Shown: piece after piece, positions 10,182-20,802 of the stretch
Position numbering within the stretch: the first letter of the stretch is position 1
How the letters are laid out: each line of letters starts with the position of its first letter
Origin: Malacoplasma penetrans HF-2
GTDB taxonomy: Bacteria > Bacillota_I > Bacilli_A > Mycoplasmatales > Mycoplasmoidaceae
Length of the DNA stretch: 64,000 bases
Assembly (NCBI RefSeq): GCF_000011225.1
Contig: NC_004432.1
Coordinates: forward strand, 620,001-684,000
Direction: 5' to 3'
The notes under the pieces: generated by a model
Databases searched by the model: none
What the model was told of the DNA's origin: nothing
Seen by the model: the letters and a program-made list of their open reading frames with translations, nothing else
Position numbers and translations under genes: made by a program

Positions 10182-11369
10182 TTATTCCTCATTATTAACA
10201 AACTCTAATGTATTAAAAATAGCTTCTAAGATTTTTACAGGTATTGAGTTTCCTGCAATATAAATCATTTTATTTTCAGAAATTAAATTAGTTGATTGAA
10301 CTTTTTTAAAATCATTAACATCAAATTGCATATACTTAAAACATTCAAGTGGTGTTAAATATCTTACACCTTGTTGAGTTTCAATTTTAATTCTTGAGTT
10401 TGCACCAGATGCAGTAAGAGTTGGCCCAATACCATTGATATTGTATACATAGTTTTCACTGTTAAAAGTTGTGTAATTTTTAAGAGATCTTGAAATGATG
10501 TTGCTTTTAGTTTCTCTAAAAGTAGTGGTTTCATATTTGTTTAAATTTAGATATTTGTAATTGCTACTATCAACTAATATATCTTTAATCTTTTTTGGAG
10601 GGTTTTTAACTTTTTCTAATTCTTTAAATTTAAAACCTGTTTTTTCTAGATAATCATCTCTTATTGATAAACAAAAAACTCTTTCTCTATTTTGACAATT
10701 ATCAAAATTTTTAGAATTTAATAAATATGTTTTAGATTTGTAACCAAATTTTTCTAACTGCTTTAATCAAGTATTATAGTTTTTTTTGTTTTTATGACTT
10801 AATAAGTTTTTAACATTTTCCATTAAAAGATATTTTGGCATTTCTTCTTTGCTGAATGAGTTTTTAATCTCTTCTAAAATTCTTTCAATCTCTCATAATA
10901 AACCACTTCTAGTGTTTAGTTCTTTATCAATTCCTTTTTGTAATCCTTGGACACTTAAGTCTTGACATGGAAATGAATATGTAAAAATATCAATGTTTTT
11001 AGGAAAATTATCTTTGTTAACTTTTTTAATGTCAAATAAATTATTAAAGTGTTTTTTTGCATAATTCAAATAACTTGCTTTAATAGTGTTATTTATTTTT
11101 TTGATTCCATATTCACTTATAGGCATTTTAGAATCATTGCTAATACTTAAAATATCTTTGTCTAATTGCTCAATTTTAGGATTAAAATTTTTTGAATGAA
11201 TTGCCACATATGAAACAATTGCGTCAACAAATCATTCAACCATACCACTATGTTGAATCTCTCAATTTTTGCTTCTTGCAATATTTTTTAAAGCCTTGAA
11301 TTGTGAACCAATTCCCGCAAATGCTTCAAAAACTTTAATAACTTTAATCTTGTCCTTGTTGCTATTCAT
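10182..11369 (-). CDS. DNA (cytosine-5) methyltransferase of an R-M system
   Basis: 395 aa with the ordered C5-methylase motifs: I FEAFAGIGSQ (13-22, AdoMet binding), IV SFPCQDLSVQG (about 131-141, catalytic Cys), VI LLMENVKNLL (about 180), VIII NRERVF (about 225), a target-recognition region ending in LTASGANSRIKI, and X AGNSIPVKILE near the C-terminus. It methylates the same site its downstream HNH partner is expected to cut. Several TGA Trp codons; frame intact. Methylase-first order lets protection precede cleavage. Confidence 0.95.
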
Positions 11370-11566
11370 ACTAAATTTTCACTATTAGATTTTACTAAAA
11401 GAATATTTTATCGATAAAAAATATTAACTACTATTAAGGATTTATTTTATTTAAATAAAATAGTTCATCAAGCAATTATTTATTGCAAAGATTTTAAAAT
11501 TTATAAAAAATATTTCTCGTATTTATTTAAAATAATTTTGTTGATTATTTTACAAAGGGAATAATA

Positions 11567-12466
11567 ATGACAAAATACAAACATATTTTTTCAGATGTTG
11601 ATGGTACTTTAATTCACACTAGAAATAATGTGCCTACATTTGATCCAAATTTAATTAAAAGAATTGGTGAACTAAACCAATATAATATAGGATTAAGCAT
11701 TGCAACTGGAAGACATTATCAAGATGTATTAATGATGCTAAAGAAAAATAATATTAATAATATTGAATATGTTATTGGGATTGCTGGTGCACAAATCTAT
11801 GATTATAAAAATAAGCAATTAATTTCAAATAGAACTTTTGATGATGTTCAAGCTCATAAAGTTAAAGAAATCTATGATTTTTTAAATACTAATTATTTCA
11901 ACCATTTTATTATTTCAGTTTTTACTCATACTGATAACAACACAGATGCAATGTACTATATTAATAATGAATCTAAAATATTTAGTCATTATATTGGTAA
12001 GTATGTAGCTAGAATGTCTACCAATATTGATTGTTTAAATCTTGTTATATCTAAAAGATTTACTACAGATAAAATTTACAAAGTAGCTTTGTATGTATAT
12101 GACAAAGAATTTGAAAGAGATGAAACTTTGTTTGAAAAAGTTAGAAATGAACTTTGTGAAAAATGAGGAAAGTATTTTGATTTTGTAGTTTGTGGACCAT
12201 GTTATTTAGAAATTTGTATGAAAAATATAAATAAAGGTTATGCCATCCAATATTTACTAGATAACAATTTAAAATTAAATACTGATGATTTAATTTGTTT
12301 TGGTGATTCAGATAATGATATTGAAATGTTTCAATTAATCAAAGATAGTGTAACTAGACAAAGTGCACCTGAAAGTATTAAAAAACATGCAAAATATATA
12401 ATTGATAATGAACCATCTACTTTTGTTTTAGAAGCAATTGACAAAATGATGATTAACAAAAAATAG
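11567..12466 (+). CDS. Cof-type HAD hydrolase
   Basis: A 299-aa HAD-superfamily phosphatase of the Cof/YidA type, acting on sugar phosphates or similar cytosolic substrates. Motif I is SDVDGTLI (residues 9-16, nucleophile Asp), and motif IV is CFGDSDNDIEMF near residue 245. The stretch between is the type IIB cap. ATG 11567 follows AAAGGGA. One TGA Trp (12164-12166). Exact substrate cannot be told. Confidence 0.92.
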
Positions 12467-12718
12467 TTCTTAACTATATACCACAAATATTTAGATTTTT
12501 AGTAAAATAAACATTTATAAAAATTAATCAAAAAAAATAATTTATTTATTCTCTTTTGAGTTTTTTATTTTAATATCTTATTGCTTTCAAATTATTGAAA
12601 AGCTTTTTATAAGTAAAAATATATTAGTTGAAATAATTGATAATAATCATACTAAAGTATCAATGTTTTACTATCTTTTATTTCTGTTTCAGATTATTAA
12701 AAAGGAGATTTATTGCTT

Positions 12719-14854
12719 ATGTATACAAATGAACAATTAATAATTATCAAGAAAGATAATACTAAACAAAGTTTTGATCCTAATAAGATTAAAACTGCTG
12801 TTTCAAAATCAGCAGTTAGAGTTATGGTTAACTTCACTGAACAAGATTTAGATAAAATTGTTAATAATGTCTTAGATAAAATCAGACAAAGTGAATATAG
12901 TGAAATTCATATTAGTTTAATGCATAACTTAGTAGAAAAAAGCTTAGAAGAACTTTATCCTGCTGTTGCTAAGTCTTATAAAGACTATAGAAACTATAAA
13001 CAAGATTTCATTCACATGTTGGATGATGTTTATAAAAGAAGTCAATCTATTATGTATATAGGTGATAAAGAAAACAGTAACTCTGATAGTGCTTTAGTTT
13101 CAACTAAAAGAAGTTTAATTTTTAATGAATTAAATAAAGCTTTATACAAAAAATTCTTTTTAACAACTGATGAACTTCAAGCTTTTAATGATGGATATAT
13201 TTATATTCATGATTCATCTGCTAGAAGAGATACAATGAACTGTTGTTTATTTGATTTAGCTAATGTATTAAAAGGTGGATTTGAAATGGGTAACATTTGA
13301 TACAATGAACCTAAAACTTTATCTTCAGCTTTTAATGTAATAGGTGATGTTGTTTTATCAACTGCAGCTCAACAATATGGAGGTTTTACACTTCCTGAAA
13401 TTGATAAAATTTTAGGAAAGTATGCAAAACTTTCATATGAAAAATATTTAAATAAATATTTAAGTTTAGGTCTTAACTATGACAAAGCTCAAGAAGTTGC
13501 TTTATCAGATTTAGAGAATGACTTTACTCAAGGATGACAAGGAATAGAATACAAATTCAATACTGTTGGTTCATCTCGTGGTGACTATCCTTTTATTGCC
13601 ATTACAATTGGACTTGGAACTGATCAATTTTCTAAAATGGCAGCTAAAACTTGTTTACAAGTAAGAGCTAAAGGACAAGGTGAAGAAGGTAAAAAACGTC
13701 CTGTTTTATTCCCTAAAATTGTTTTCTTATATGATGAAAACTTACATGGTGAAAATAAGGTTAATGAAGATTTATTTGAAGAAGGTGTTTTATGTTCTTC
13801 AAAAACTATGTATCCAGATTGATTAAGTTTAACAGGTGAAGGATATGTATGTGATATTTATAAAAAGTATAAAGAAGTAATTTCTCCAATGGGGTGTCGT
13901 GCATTCTTATCTCCTTGATATGAAAAAGGCGGAATGTATCCATTAGATGAAACTGATAAACCTGTTTATGTTGGAAGATTCAACATTGGTGCAATTAGTT
14001 TACATCTACCAATGATTTTAGAAAAATCTAGAAAAGAAAATAAAGACTTTCATGAAACTCTAGATTACTATCTTGAAATGATTAGACAACTTCACATTAG
14101 AACTTATAACTACTTAGGTGAAATGAGAGCTTCAACAAATCCATTAGCATACTGCCAAGGTGGATTTTATGGTGGTAATTTAAAACCAAATGAAAAAATT
14201 AAACCAATTCTAAAAACATGTACTGCTTCATTTGGATTTACTGCATTAAATGAATTACAAATGCTTTATAACAACAAGACACTTGTTGAAGATGGTGAAT
14301 TTGCAATTAAGACATTAGAATATATTAATGAAAAAGTTTTATCATTCAAAAATGAAGATAAAATCTTATATGCAATTTATGCAACACCTGCTGAAAGTTT
14401 ATGTGGATTACAAGTTGAACAATTTAGATCAAAATATGGAATTGTTGAAGGAGTATCTGATAAACCTTATGTTTCAAACTCATTCCATTGTCATGTTACA
14501 GAAGATATTACTCCAATCCAAAAACAAGACTTAGAAAAAAGATTTTGAAACTTATCAAATGGTGGAAAAATCCAATATGTTAAATACCCAATAAACTATA
14601 ATGTTGGAGCAATTAAATCATTAATCAAAAGAGCAATGAAAATGGGCTTCTATGAAGGTGTTAACTTATCTTTATCTTATTGTGGAGACTGTGGTCATCA
14701 AGAATTAAACATGAATAAATGTCCTCAATGTTCTTCAACTAACCTTACAAAAATTGAAAGAATGAATGGGTACCTTTCATATTCTAGAGTATCTGGTGAT
14801 ACTAGATTAAATGATGCTAAAATGGCTGAAATAGCAGAAAGAAAGAGTATGTAA
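12719..14854 (+). CDS. nrdD: Anaerobic (class III) ribonucleoside-triphosphate reductase
   Basis: NrdD reduces ribonucleoside triphosphates to deoxynucleotides using a glycyl radical made by NrdG. The 711-aa product has an N-terminal ATP-cone (about 1-95), the catalytic-core segment TMNCCLFDLANVLKGGFEMG, and a C-terminal zinc ribbon CGDCGHQ...CPQC followed by the glycyl-radical motif RMNGYLSY (Gly about 684). ATG 12719 is used; TTG 12713 in the same frame lies 5 bp after AAGGAG (12702-12707) and is also plausible. Multiple TGA Trp codons. nrdG follows after 1 bp. Confidence 0.96.
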
Positions 14855-14855
14855 G

Positions 14856-15365
14856 ATGAGATATCATAACATTACAAAAGATGATATGCTAAATGGTTAT
14901 GGAATCAGAGTAGTTTTATGAGTCGCTGGATGTTCTCATGCTTGTAAGGGTTGTCATAACCCCATAACACACTCTTTAAAAGGTGGAATCCCTTTTGATG
15001 AAGAAGCAAAAAAAGAACTATTTGCTGAATTAGAAAAAGATTATGTTGATGGGATTACTTTCAGTGGTGGTGATCCTTTACACCCTGTTAATATTGAAAA
15101 AGTTGGAGAGTTAGTGAAAGAAATTTCATTGAAATTTCCAAATAAAACAAAGTGACTTTATACTGGTTACATGTGAGAAGACATTATTACTAGAATTGAT
15201 TACATTAATTTATTAGATGTAGTTTGTGATGGTAAGTTTGAGTTAGCTAAGTTCAATCCAAGATTAAAATGAGTTGGAAGTTCTAATCAAAGAGTAATTG
15301 ATGTTAAACAAACCTTTAAAAGCAATAATGTTATTATTTTTAATGATGGATCTCAATCGATCTAA
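14856..15365 (+). CDS. nrdG: Anaerobic ribonucleotide reductase-activating protein (radical SAM)
   Basis: NrdG uses a 4Fe-4S cluster and SAM to generate the glycyl radical on NrdD. The 169-aa protein has the CX3CX2C motif CSHACKGC (about residues 26-33) and the SAM-binding FSGGDPLHP. It starts one base after the nrdD stop, so the two are co-translated. A terminator follows. Their presence implies that deoxynucleotides can be made in low oxygen. Confidence 0.96.
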
Positions 15366-15372
15366 ATAAATG

Positions 15373-15402
15373 AAAGTGCTAAGTTATTAGTACTTTTTTA
15401 TT
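15373..15402 (+). terminator. Terminator of nrdDG
   Basis: A 10-bp stem with one G-T pair (AAAGTGCTAA / TTAGTACTTT), GTTA loop, long T run. Confidence 0.85.
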
Positions 15403-15536
15403 TTTTTGTTAATATGAAAACTTTTTTAAAAATTTTAAGGTTTTGATTTATAATAAAAATTTATACTAAAATTTGAGTTTACATTTTTAAATTGATAAAA
15501 TTAATATGATATTCATCTTTTTGGACTTTATTACTT

Positions 15537-17357
15537 ATGAGCAATTTAAAAAATCAAAATTTCAACAAAATTCTTTTAGAACAACAATTAATTAACAAAG
15601 TTAAAATTATCAAAAATAATATTAGAGTTCTGAATGCAAGAAAAATGAGAACTAATTTATTGCATGAAAAACAAGAATATTCAATAAGAATACAAAACCT
15701 TGAATATGAATTGAGTGCAATAACAAATATATTAGTTAATAAAATTCATTCTAAAAAAACAATAGATAGTTTAATTAGATCTAATAAAAAAGATCTTAAA
15801 GAGATTGATTACTTACTTAAAAATATTAAGCTTTCAGATAAAGACTATTTATACTTATTAAGCAAAAAAATGGATTTAAACCTTTTCATCTCTGAAATTT
15901 CAAGACACCTAATTAATGCTAAACAATATAATGTTTTCCCTAAAAGACCTAATGTTAATAGAAATGTTTTTAAAGAAAATAGAAGAGCATCAACTGAACC
16001 TTCAATAGAAGAGTTAAGACAAATGCTTTTAGAAAAAACTGATGGTGAAATATCAAGAATTATTAGAGATGTTCCAGAAAGCATAATTAAACAAATTTGA
16101 GGAAACATTAACTCAAACAATGAAGTAATTATCAAAGAGATGCCTGTAGAAGTTGTTAGAGAAGTTCCTGTTGAAGTTATCAAAGAAATCCCAGTTGAAG
16201 TTGTTAGAGAAATTGAGATTGAAAAAGAAGTAATTAGGGAAATCCCAGTTGAAGTAATAAGAGAAATTGAGATTGAAAGAGAAGTTATCAAAGAAGTTCC
16301 AGTTGAAATTATTAGAGATATTAAGATTGGTTCAGATTTAGATGAATTCACATTACAAGACTTTAAAAATATTCTTTTAAGTAAATCAAGTGAAGAGATT
16401 TCTGAAATTGTTAAAGACATTCCTGAAAATATTGTTACTCAAATTTGAGGTAACTTATCATCAACTCAATTTAAAGAAATTATTAGAGAAATCCCAGTTG
16501 AAGTAATTAAAGAAATTCCAATTGAAAAAGAAATAATAAAAGAAGTATATGTAGATGCTGACATCAATAATATTTCTTTAAATGATTTAAAAAATCTTTT
16601 ATTAAACAAATCAAATGAAGAGATCTCTGAAATTATTAAAGAAGTTCCAGAAAGTATTGTTGCTCAAATTTGAGGTCATTTAACTACAACTCAAATCCAA
16701 GAAATTATTAAAGAGATTCCAGTTGAAGTTGTAAAAGAAGTTGAAGTAATCAAAGAAATCCCAGTAGAAGTAGTTAAAGAAATTGAAGTAATTAAAGAAG
16801 TTCCTATTGAGATTATTAAAGAAGTTGAAGTTGAAAAAGAAGTTGTTAAAGAAGTAGCAATTGAAGTGGTTAAAGAAACTCCACCAATTACTGTATATAA
16901 AGAAATTACAGTTCCAATTGAAGTTGTTAAAGAAGTTAAAATATTTGTTGGTCCAGATGGTAACTTATATGATGATGAAGGACGTACAAAAAGAATTGAT
17001 TTAGCTTTAACAGATGAAATGCTTAACAATATGGGAATTGAATTATATCAAGCTGAAGAACCTATTGTATTTGATGAAACTCTAAACAATAGAAACCAAC
17101 ACCTTGAAGAGCATTTATCACAAAAAGAATATTTAGATAAATTAAGTCACCAACAATTAAATGACACTGTTGATTATGCTGAAAAAGCAGAAATTATAAC
17201 TATGAATGACATGAACAAACTATATGAAAACAATAAATTAAATAGTAATAATTCTCGTAATGAGTCTGTAGTTAATAGAAATGCATTAGCAGAAGATGGT
17301 GAAGAACAAAATGATTTAGAATTTGATAGCTTAAGCTATGATTTCACTGATATTTAA
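15537..17357 (+). CDS. Large repeat protein with tandem V/E/K/I-rich modules
   Basis: A 606-aa soluble protein with no signal peptide or membrane span. Residues 1-150 are a basic helical/coiled-coil region. Then come three copies of a ~30-residue unit of the form L-L-x2-K-S/T-x2-E-I-S-x-I-I/V-x-D/E-V/I-P-E-S/N-I-x-Q-I-W-G (around residues 160, 280 and 365). Each is followed by a run of pentad-like repeats of the type (I/V)P(V/I)E(V/I)(V/I)(K/R)E. The C-terminal ~170 residues start FVGPDGNLYDDEGR and are acidic. Trp in the WG of each unit is coded by TGA. Function unknown; a cytoskeletal or scaffold role is only a guess. Confidence 0.85.
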
Positions 17358-17374
17358 TTAAAAATGCAAAATTT

Positions 17375-17413
17375 AAAAAACCTATTAGAACAAAAATTCT
17401 GATAGGTTTTTTA
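17375..17413 (+). terminator. Terminator of the repeat-protein gene
   Basis: Stem AAAAAACCTAT / ATAGGTTTTTT with an additional inner AGAA/TTCT pairing and T-rich tail. Confidence 0.88.
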
Positions 17414-17863
17414 TTTTTTATCTTTTTTATGACATTGCACCTAAATTTTTACATTAATATAATGGAGACATAAAAGAGGGACATTTAAAAAAATTGTTTA
17501 AATGTAGTTAATTTAAACAATCAATAGAATCACACTCTTTATTTTGTTAATAAGCAAAGATATTGATATCTGCTATGTTACACCTCCATTAAGTTTTAAA
17601 AAACTTAATAATATTTTGAATTTGCTATTTAAACAGTATCTAAACTAATATAAATGCAATTGCTGTTTTATTGCATGTTCAGTTTCTATTTAAATATTTT
17701 TTGAAGAAAGGAGTTCAGACACCTAAGTTAATTTAATAATAATTTGATGAAAAATATATTAAATATAAAACATCAAAAATAATAGTGTTTTATAATTAAT
17801 ATATAATCTTTCAAACAATTTATTAGAGCTTAAATTTAGAGGTCTAGTTACTTAATTAAGATT
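17414..17863 (+). other. Gene-free interval with three hairpins (possible structured leader)
   Basis: No ORF of note on either strand. It holds an 11-bp inverted repeat (ATTGTTTAAAT, 17493-17503, with 17511-17521), a 10-bp hairpin (17588-17609) preceded by ACACCTCC (17580-17587), and a TGCAAT/ATTGCA pair near 17655-17675. A Shine-Dalgarno-like GAAAGGAG lies near 17704-17711, about 150 bp before the next ATG. ACACCTCC resembles the anti-Shine-Dalgarno tail of 16S rRNA. It could be a structured 5' leader of the following gene or a remnant. Confidence 0.4.
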
Positions 17864-18289
17864 ATGAAGATTAACAAAAATAATATGCCAGAATCATTTA
17901 CTGGTTCAATGAAAGAAAAAGATTTTATTAGCATTATAAAAGGCTGTAAAACTGTCAATGTTAAAAATCTAACTAAAATTTTTGAGACATATGTAGATGA
18001 ACAAAATGGCGATGTGTTTGATACAATAGGAGTCAAGTGTTATATGGAATTTACTACTATTAAGAAAAGGCCAAAACCCTCAATTGATTTGCCACCAATA
18101 GTTCCCACTGATGATGTTAGAGAAATGCTAAAGATACTAATTACAGAGGTTAGAGGAATTAAGGAAGAGATAGTTGTAATAAAAGAGGATATTAAAACCC
18201 TTAAAGAAGATGTAGCTGTTCTTAAAGAAGATGTTTCTAAGATTAAAAGGTGTCCTACAATTGCTAGAGAGTTGGCTGAACTAGATTAG
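17864..18289 (+). CDS. Coiled-coil hypothetical protein, paralogue A
   Basis: A 141-aa protein in two parts. Residues 1-62 (DFISIIKGCKTVNVKNLTK) are a globular domain absent from its neighbour. Residues 63-141 start TTIKKRPKPSIDLPPIVPT, continue into a heptad coiled coil (IKEDIKTLKEDVAVLKEDVS) and end RCPTIARELAELD. The second part is nearly identical, also at DNA level, to the next gene. No signal peptide. Short coiled-coil proteins of this type are known in the mycoides/Mesoplasma lineage, but no function is known to me. Confidence 0.75.
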   Translation: MKINKNNMPESFTGSMKEKDFISIIKGCKTVNVKNLTKIFETYVDEQNGDVFDTIGVKCYMEFTTIKKRPKPSIDLPPIVPTDDVREMLKILITEVRGIKEEIVVIKEDIKTLKEDVAVLKEDVSKIKRCPTIARELAELD

Positions 18290-18324
18290 AAAAAGAAAGA
18301 ATACCTATTTAAGTATATAAAATT

Positions 18325-18585
18325 ATGAATTACGAAAGTATGAATTTTACTACTATTAAGAAAAGACCAAAACCCTCAATTGATTTGCCACCAATAGTTC
18401 CAACAGATGATATTAGAGAAATGCTAAAGATCCTAATCACAGATGTTAGAGGAATTAAGGAAGAAATAGTTGTAATAAAAGAGGATATTAAAATTCTTAA
18501 AGAAGATGTTGAAGTCCTTAAAAAAGATGTAGCTAAGATTAAAAGGTGCCCTACAATTGCTAGAGAGTTGGCTGAACTAGATTAG
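18325..18585 (+). CDS. Coiled-coil hypothetical protein, paralogue B
   Basis: An 86-aa protein that is essentially a tandem duplicate of the C-terminal 79 residues of the preceding gene, with a new 7-residue start. It has the same Pro-rich KKRPKPSIDLPPIVPT segment, the same heptads (VVIKEDIKILKEDVEVLKKD) and the same RCPTIARELAELD tail. 35 bp separate the two genes and a terminator follows this one, so they are probably co-transcribed and may form hetero-oligomers. Confidence 0.75.
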   Translation: MNYESMNFTTIKKRPKPSIDLPPIVPTDDIREMLKILITDVRGIKEEIVVIKEDIKILKEDVEVLKKDVAKIKRCPTIARELAELD

Positions 18586-18597
18586 AATTAAACAATT

Positions 18598-18634
18598 AAA
18601 AAATGATAACTAAATTCAAGTTATCATTTTTTAA
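18598..18634 (+). terminator. Rho-independent terminator
   Basis: A 13-14 bp stem (AAAAATGATAACT / AGTTATCATTTTT), 7-base loop and T run. Ends the coiled-coil pair and converges on the minus-strand hemW-like gene. Confidence 0.92.
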
Positions 18635-18674
18635 TATTGCAATGCTTTGGTATTAATAATTTTTTAACAAAATA

Positions 18675-19730
18675 CTAAATAATATCAATCAATATATCAT
18701 TTAATAAATCAATGTTTTTTGCTCTTATATAATTGTTTTCAATAATAACTAAATTGTGGTTAATTTTATTTTTTAAATATAAATAAGCTTTTTTATTTCT
18801 TTCAACTGATAGATCAATTCCATTAGTTTTTCTTAAACCCATTATAAAAATATTTTCAAATAACTCATTATCATCTCATTCAGATTCTTCTTTTTTTCAA
18901 TCTAGAATAGTTCCATTATTTTTATAATATATATTATTTTCAAGTCCAAACCCTGAAATTCCAATTGCCTTTCAGTCTTTAAGATCTCAATAAGCAATAT
19001 TGTGTTTTGAGTAATATGCAGGTTCTAAAGCTCAGTTAGATATTTCATATCTATAGTAGTTTAACTTGTTGAAATAGGCTTTAATTTGCTCTAAATGATG
19101 TTCTTCTTTATCAACATTGATTTGATATTTTTGCTTATTTAAAATTGAACCTTCTTTAATTTCTAAAGAATAAAATGAAATATGGTTAATTTTATATTTT
19201 TCAATAAAGTTAAAAGTTTCTTCTAAATCTGAGTTTTTTAATAGTGGTAAATTATAAATAAAATCACATGAGATATTTTTCATATTATGCTTATGTAATA
19301 AATTAATTGCTTCAATTACATTTTCAATATTATGAGTTCTTCTTAGTAATTTCAAAATATTGTTATTAGTTGTTTGCACTCCCATTGAAATCCGATTAAC
19401 ATTATTTTTAAGAAGAGTTTCAATTTGACTACTTGTAATAAATTCAGGGTTAGCTTCAATTGTAAATTCATAATTATTTTGGAGCTTATTTTTTAAAGGA
19501 GATAATAATTCATCCAATAAGTTGTCATTTAAAAAATTAGGAGTTCCACCTTCTATATAAATTGTTTTATATTGATTGTTATCTTCTTTGATTTCAGAAA
19601 CTATTTTTTTGACATATGAATTAATAATGTTTGGATCTTTAGTTTTAGTTCTATAAAAATCACAGTATGTACATATCTCTTGGCAAAAAGGGATATGGAT
19701 ATATAAATGTTCAACTTTATTTTTTGTCAT
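18675..19730 (-). CDS. hemW: HemW-like radical SAM protein
   Basis: 351 aa. The N-terminus has IHIPFCQEICTYCDF, the CX3CX2C cluster motif of the HemN/HemW family, then IYIEGGTPN and TIEANPE as in HemW. Once annotated as coproporphyrinogen oxidase, HemW is now regarded as a heme chaperone. Mollicutes of this type make no heme, so the true role here is open. Its start overlaps the end of miaA by 14 bp, indicating translational coupling. Confidence 0.9.
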
Positions 19731-20616
19731 TTAAAAATGCTTTACACTTGTCTAATAATTCATTATATTGATCATAGTTTGAAAAATTAAAATCAATTTT
19801 AAATTTATTTCTAATTCATGTTTCTTGTCTTTTTGCATAGTTTCTTGTTTTTTGTTTTATTAAATCTAAATTAGTTTCTCTGTTTTCAATTATTGAATTA
19901 TAAATTTCATCATACCCCAAAGCCTTTAAAGCATTGGTATTCATCATAGAGTTACCATTTGCTTTTATTAATTGTTCAACTTCTTCTCTTCAATTGTTTT
20001 TAAACATTTTATCTGCTCTATCATTAATTTTTTTGTATAGAATATCTCTATCAATTATCATTCTAATTAAGAAAAAATCATATAAAGGTTCTTTGTTGTT
20101 TTTGTCTAATACTGATTTTTTAGTGTTGTTATTAGATTCAATAATTCTCAATGCTTGGATTAATCTTTTTTTATTATTTTTAGATATTTTTAAAGATTCT
20201 TCAAAATCAAGTTTTTGAAGCTTTTCATATAACTCATCATTAGATAGATTACTATAGTCCAAAGTTAAATCTAATTCATTTAGCTGATAGTTATTAATTA
20301 AACAATCTATATATAAATTAGATCCACCTTCCAATATAAAGTTTTTATCCATGTTGGAATTTATTAGTTCTTCTATTTCTTCTTTAAATCTTTTGATATG
20401 TCAAACTTCATTAATAGATACATGGTTAACAAAATGGTGCTTAATTGCATTTAAGTTTTCAATCTCAGGTTTATTAATCCCTTTACTGATTTCTTTATAA
20501 ACTTGATAAGCATCACATACTATAATTTCACTTTTTAAATCTTGAGCTAGTTTAAATGTTAAGTCACTTTTACCACTAGCAGTAGGTCCAACAACAATTA
20601 TTAATTTCTTTTTCAT
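19717..20616 (-). CDS. miaA: tRNA dimethylallyltransferase
   Basis: MiaA adds the dimethylallyl group to A37 of tRNAs reading UNN codons. The 299-aa product has the P-loop GPTASGKSD (residues about 10-18), the DAYQVYKEIS segment, and C-terminal RNYAKRQETWIRNK, the conserved RQxTWxR-type motif. ATG 20616 (MKKKLII) is taken; TTG 20634 is an unlikely alternative. Contains TGA Trp codons. Overlaps hemW by 14 bp. Confidence 0.95.
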
Positions 20617-20736
20617 ATTTAAGTTAAATTTCAATATTTATATAATAAGGAAGAAAACTCAAATTTAGTTAAATAATTAATTTATAAAATAAATATCAAT
20701 TTATATTTTTAATTTTCTTTTTATAAAAAATAAAAA

Positions 20737-20768
20737 AAAGAATAACACTATATAAAATGTTATCCTTT
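20737..20768 (-). terminator. Terminator of pta (minus strand)
   Basis: Read on the minus strand, AAAGGATAAC and GTTATTCTTT pair with one mismatch around a 12-base loop and are followed by a run of eight T. Lies 35 bp after the pta stop. Confidence 0.75.
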
Positions 20769-20802
20769 CAATTTATATTAAATTAATACAAATTTATTTA
20801 AA

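Noticed and set aside
15845-17029. Long minus-strand frames opposite the repeat protein (Ser/Thr/Ile-rich repeats)
   Set aside because: They are the antisense shadow of the V/E/K/I pentad repeats. The plus-strand frame is continuous over 606 codons in table 4 and has a terminator.
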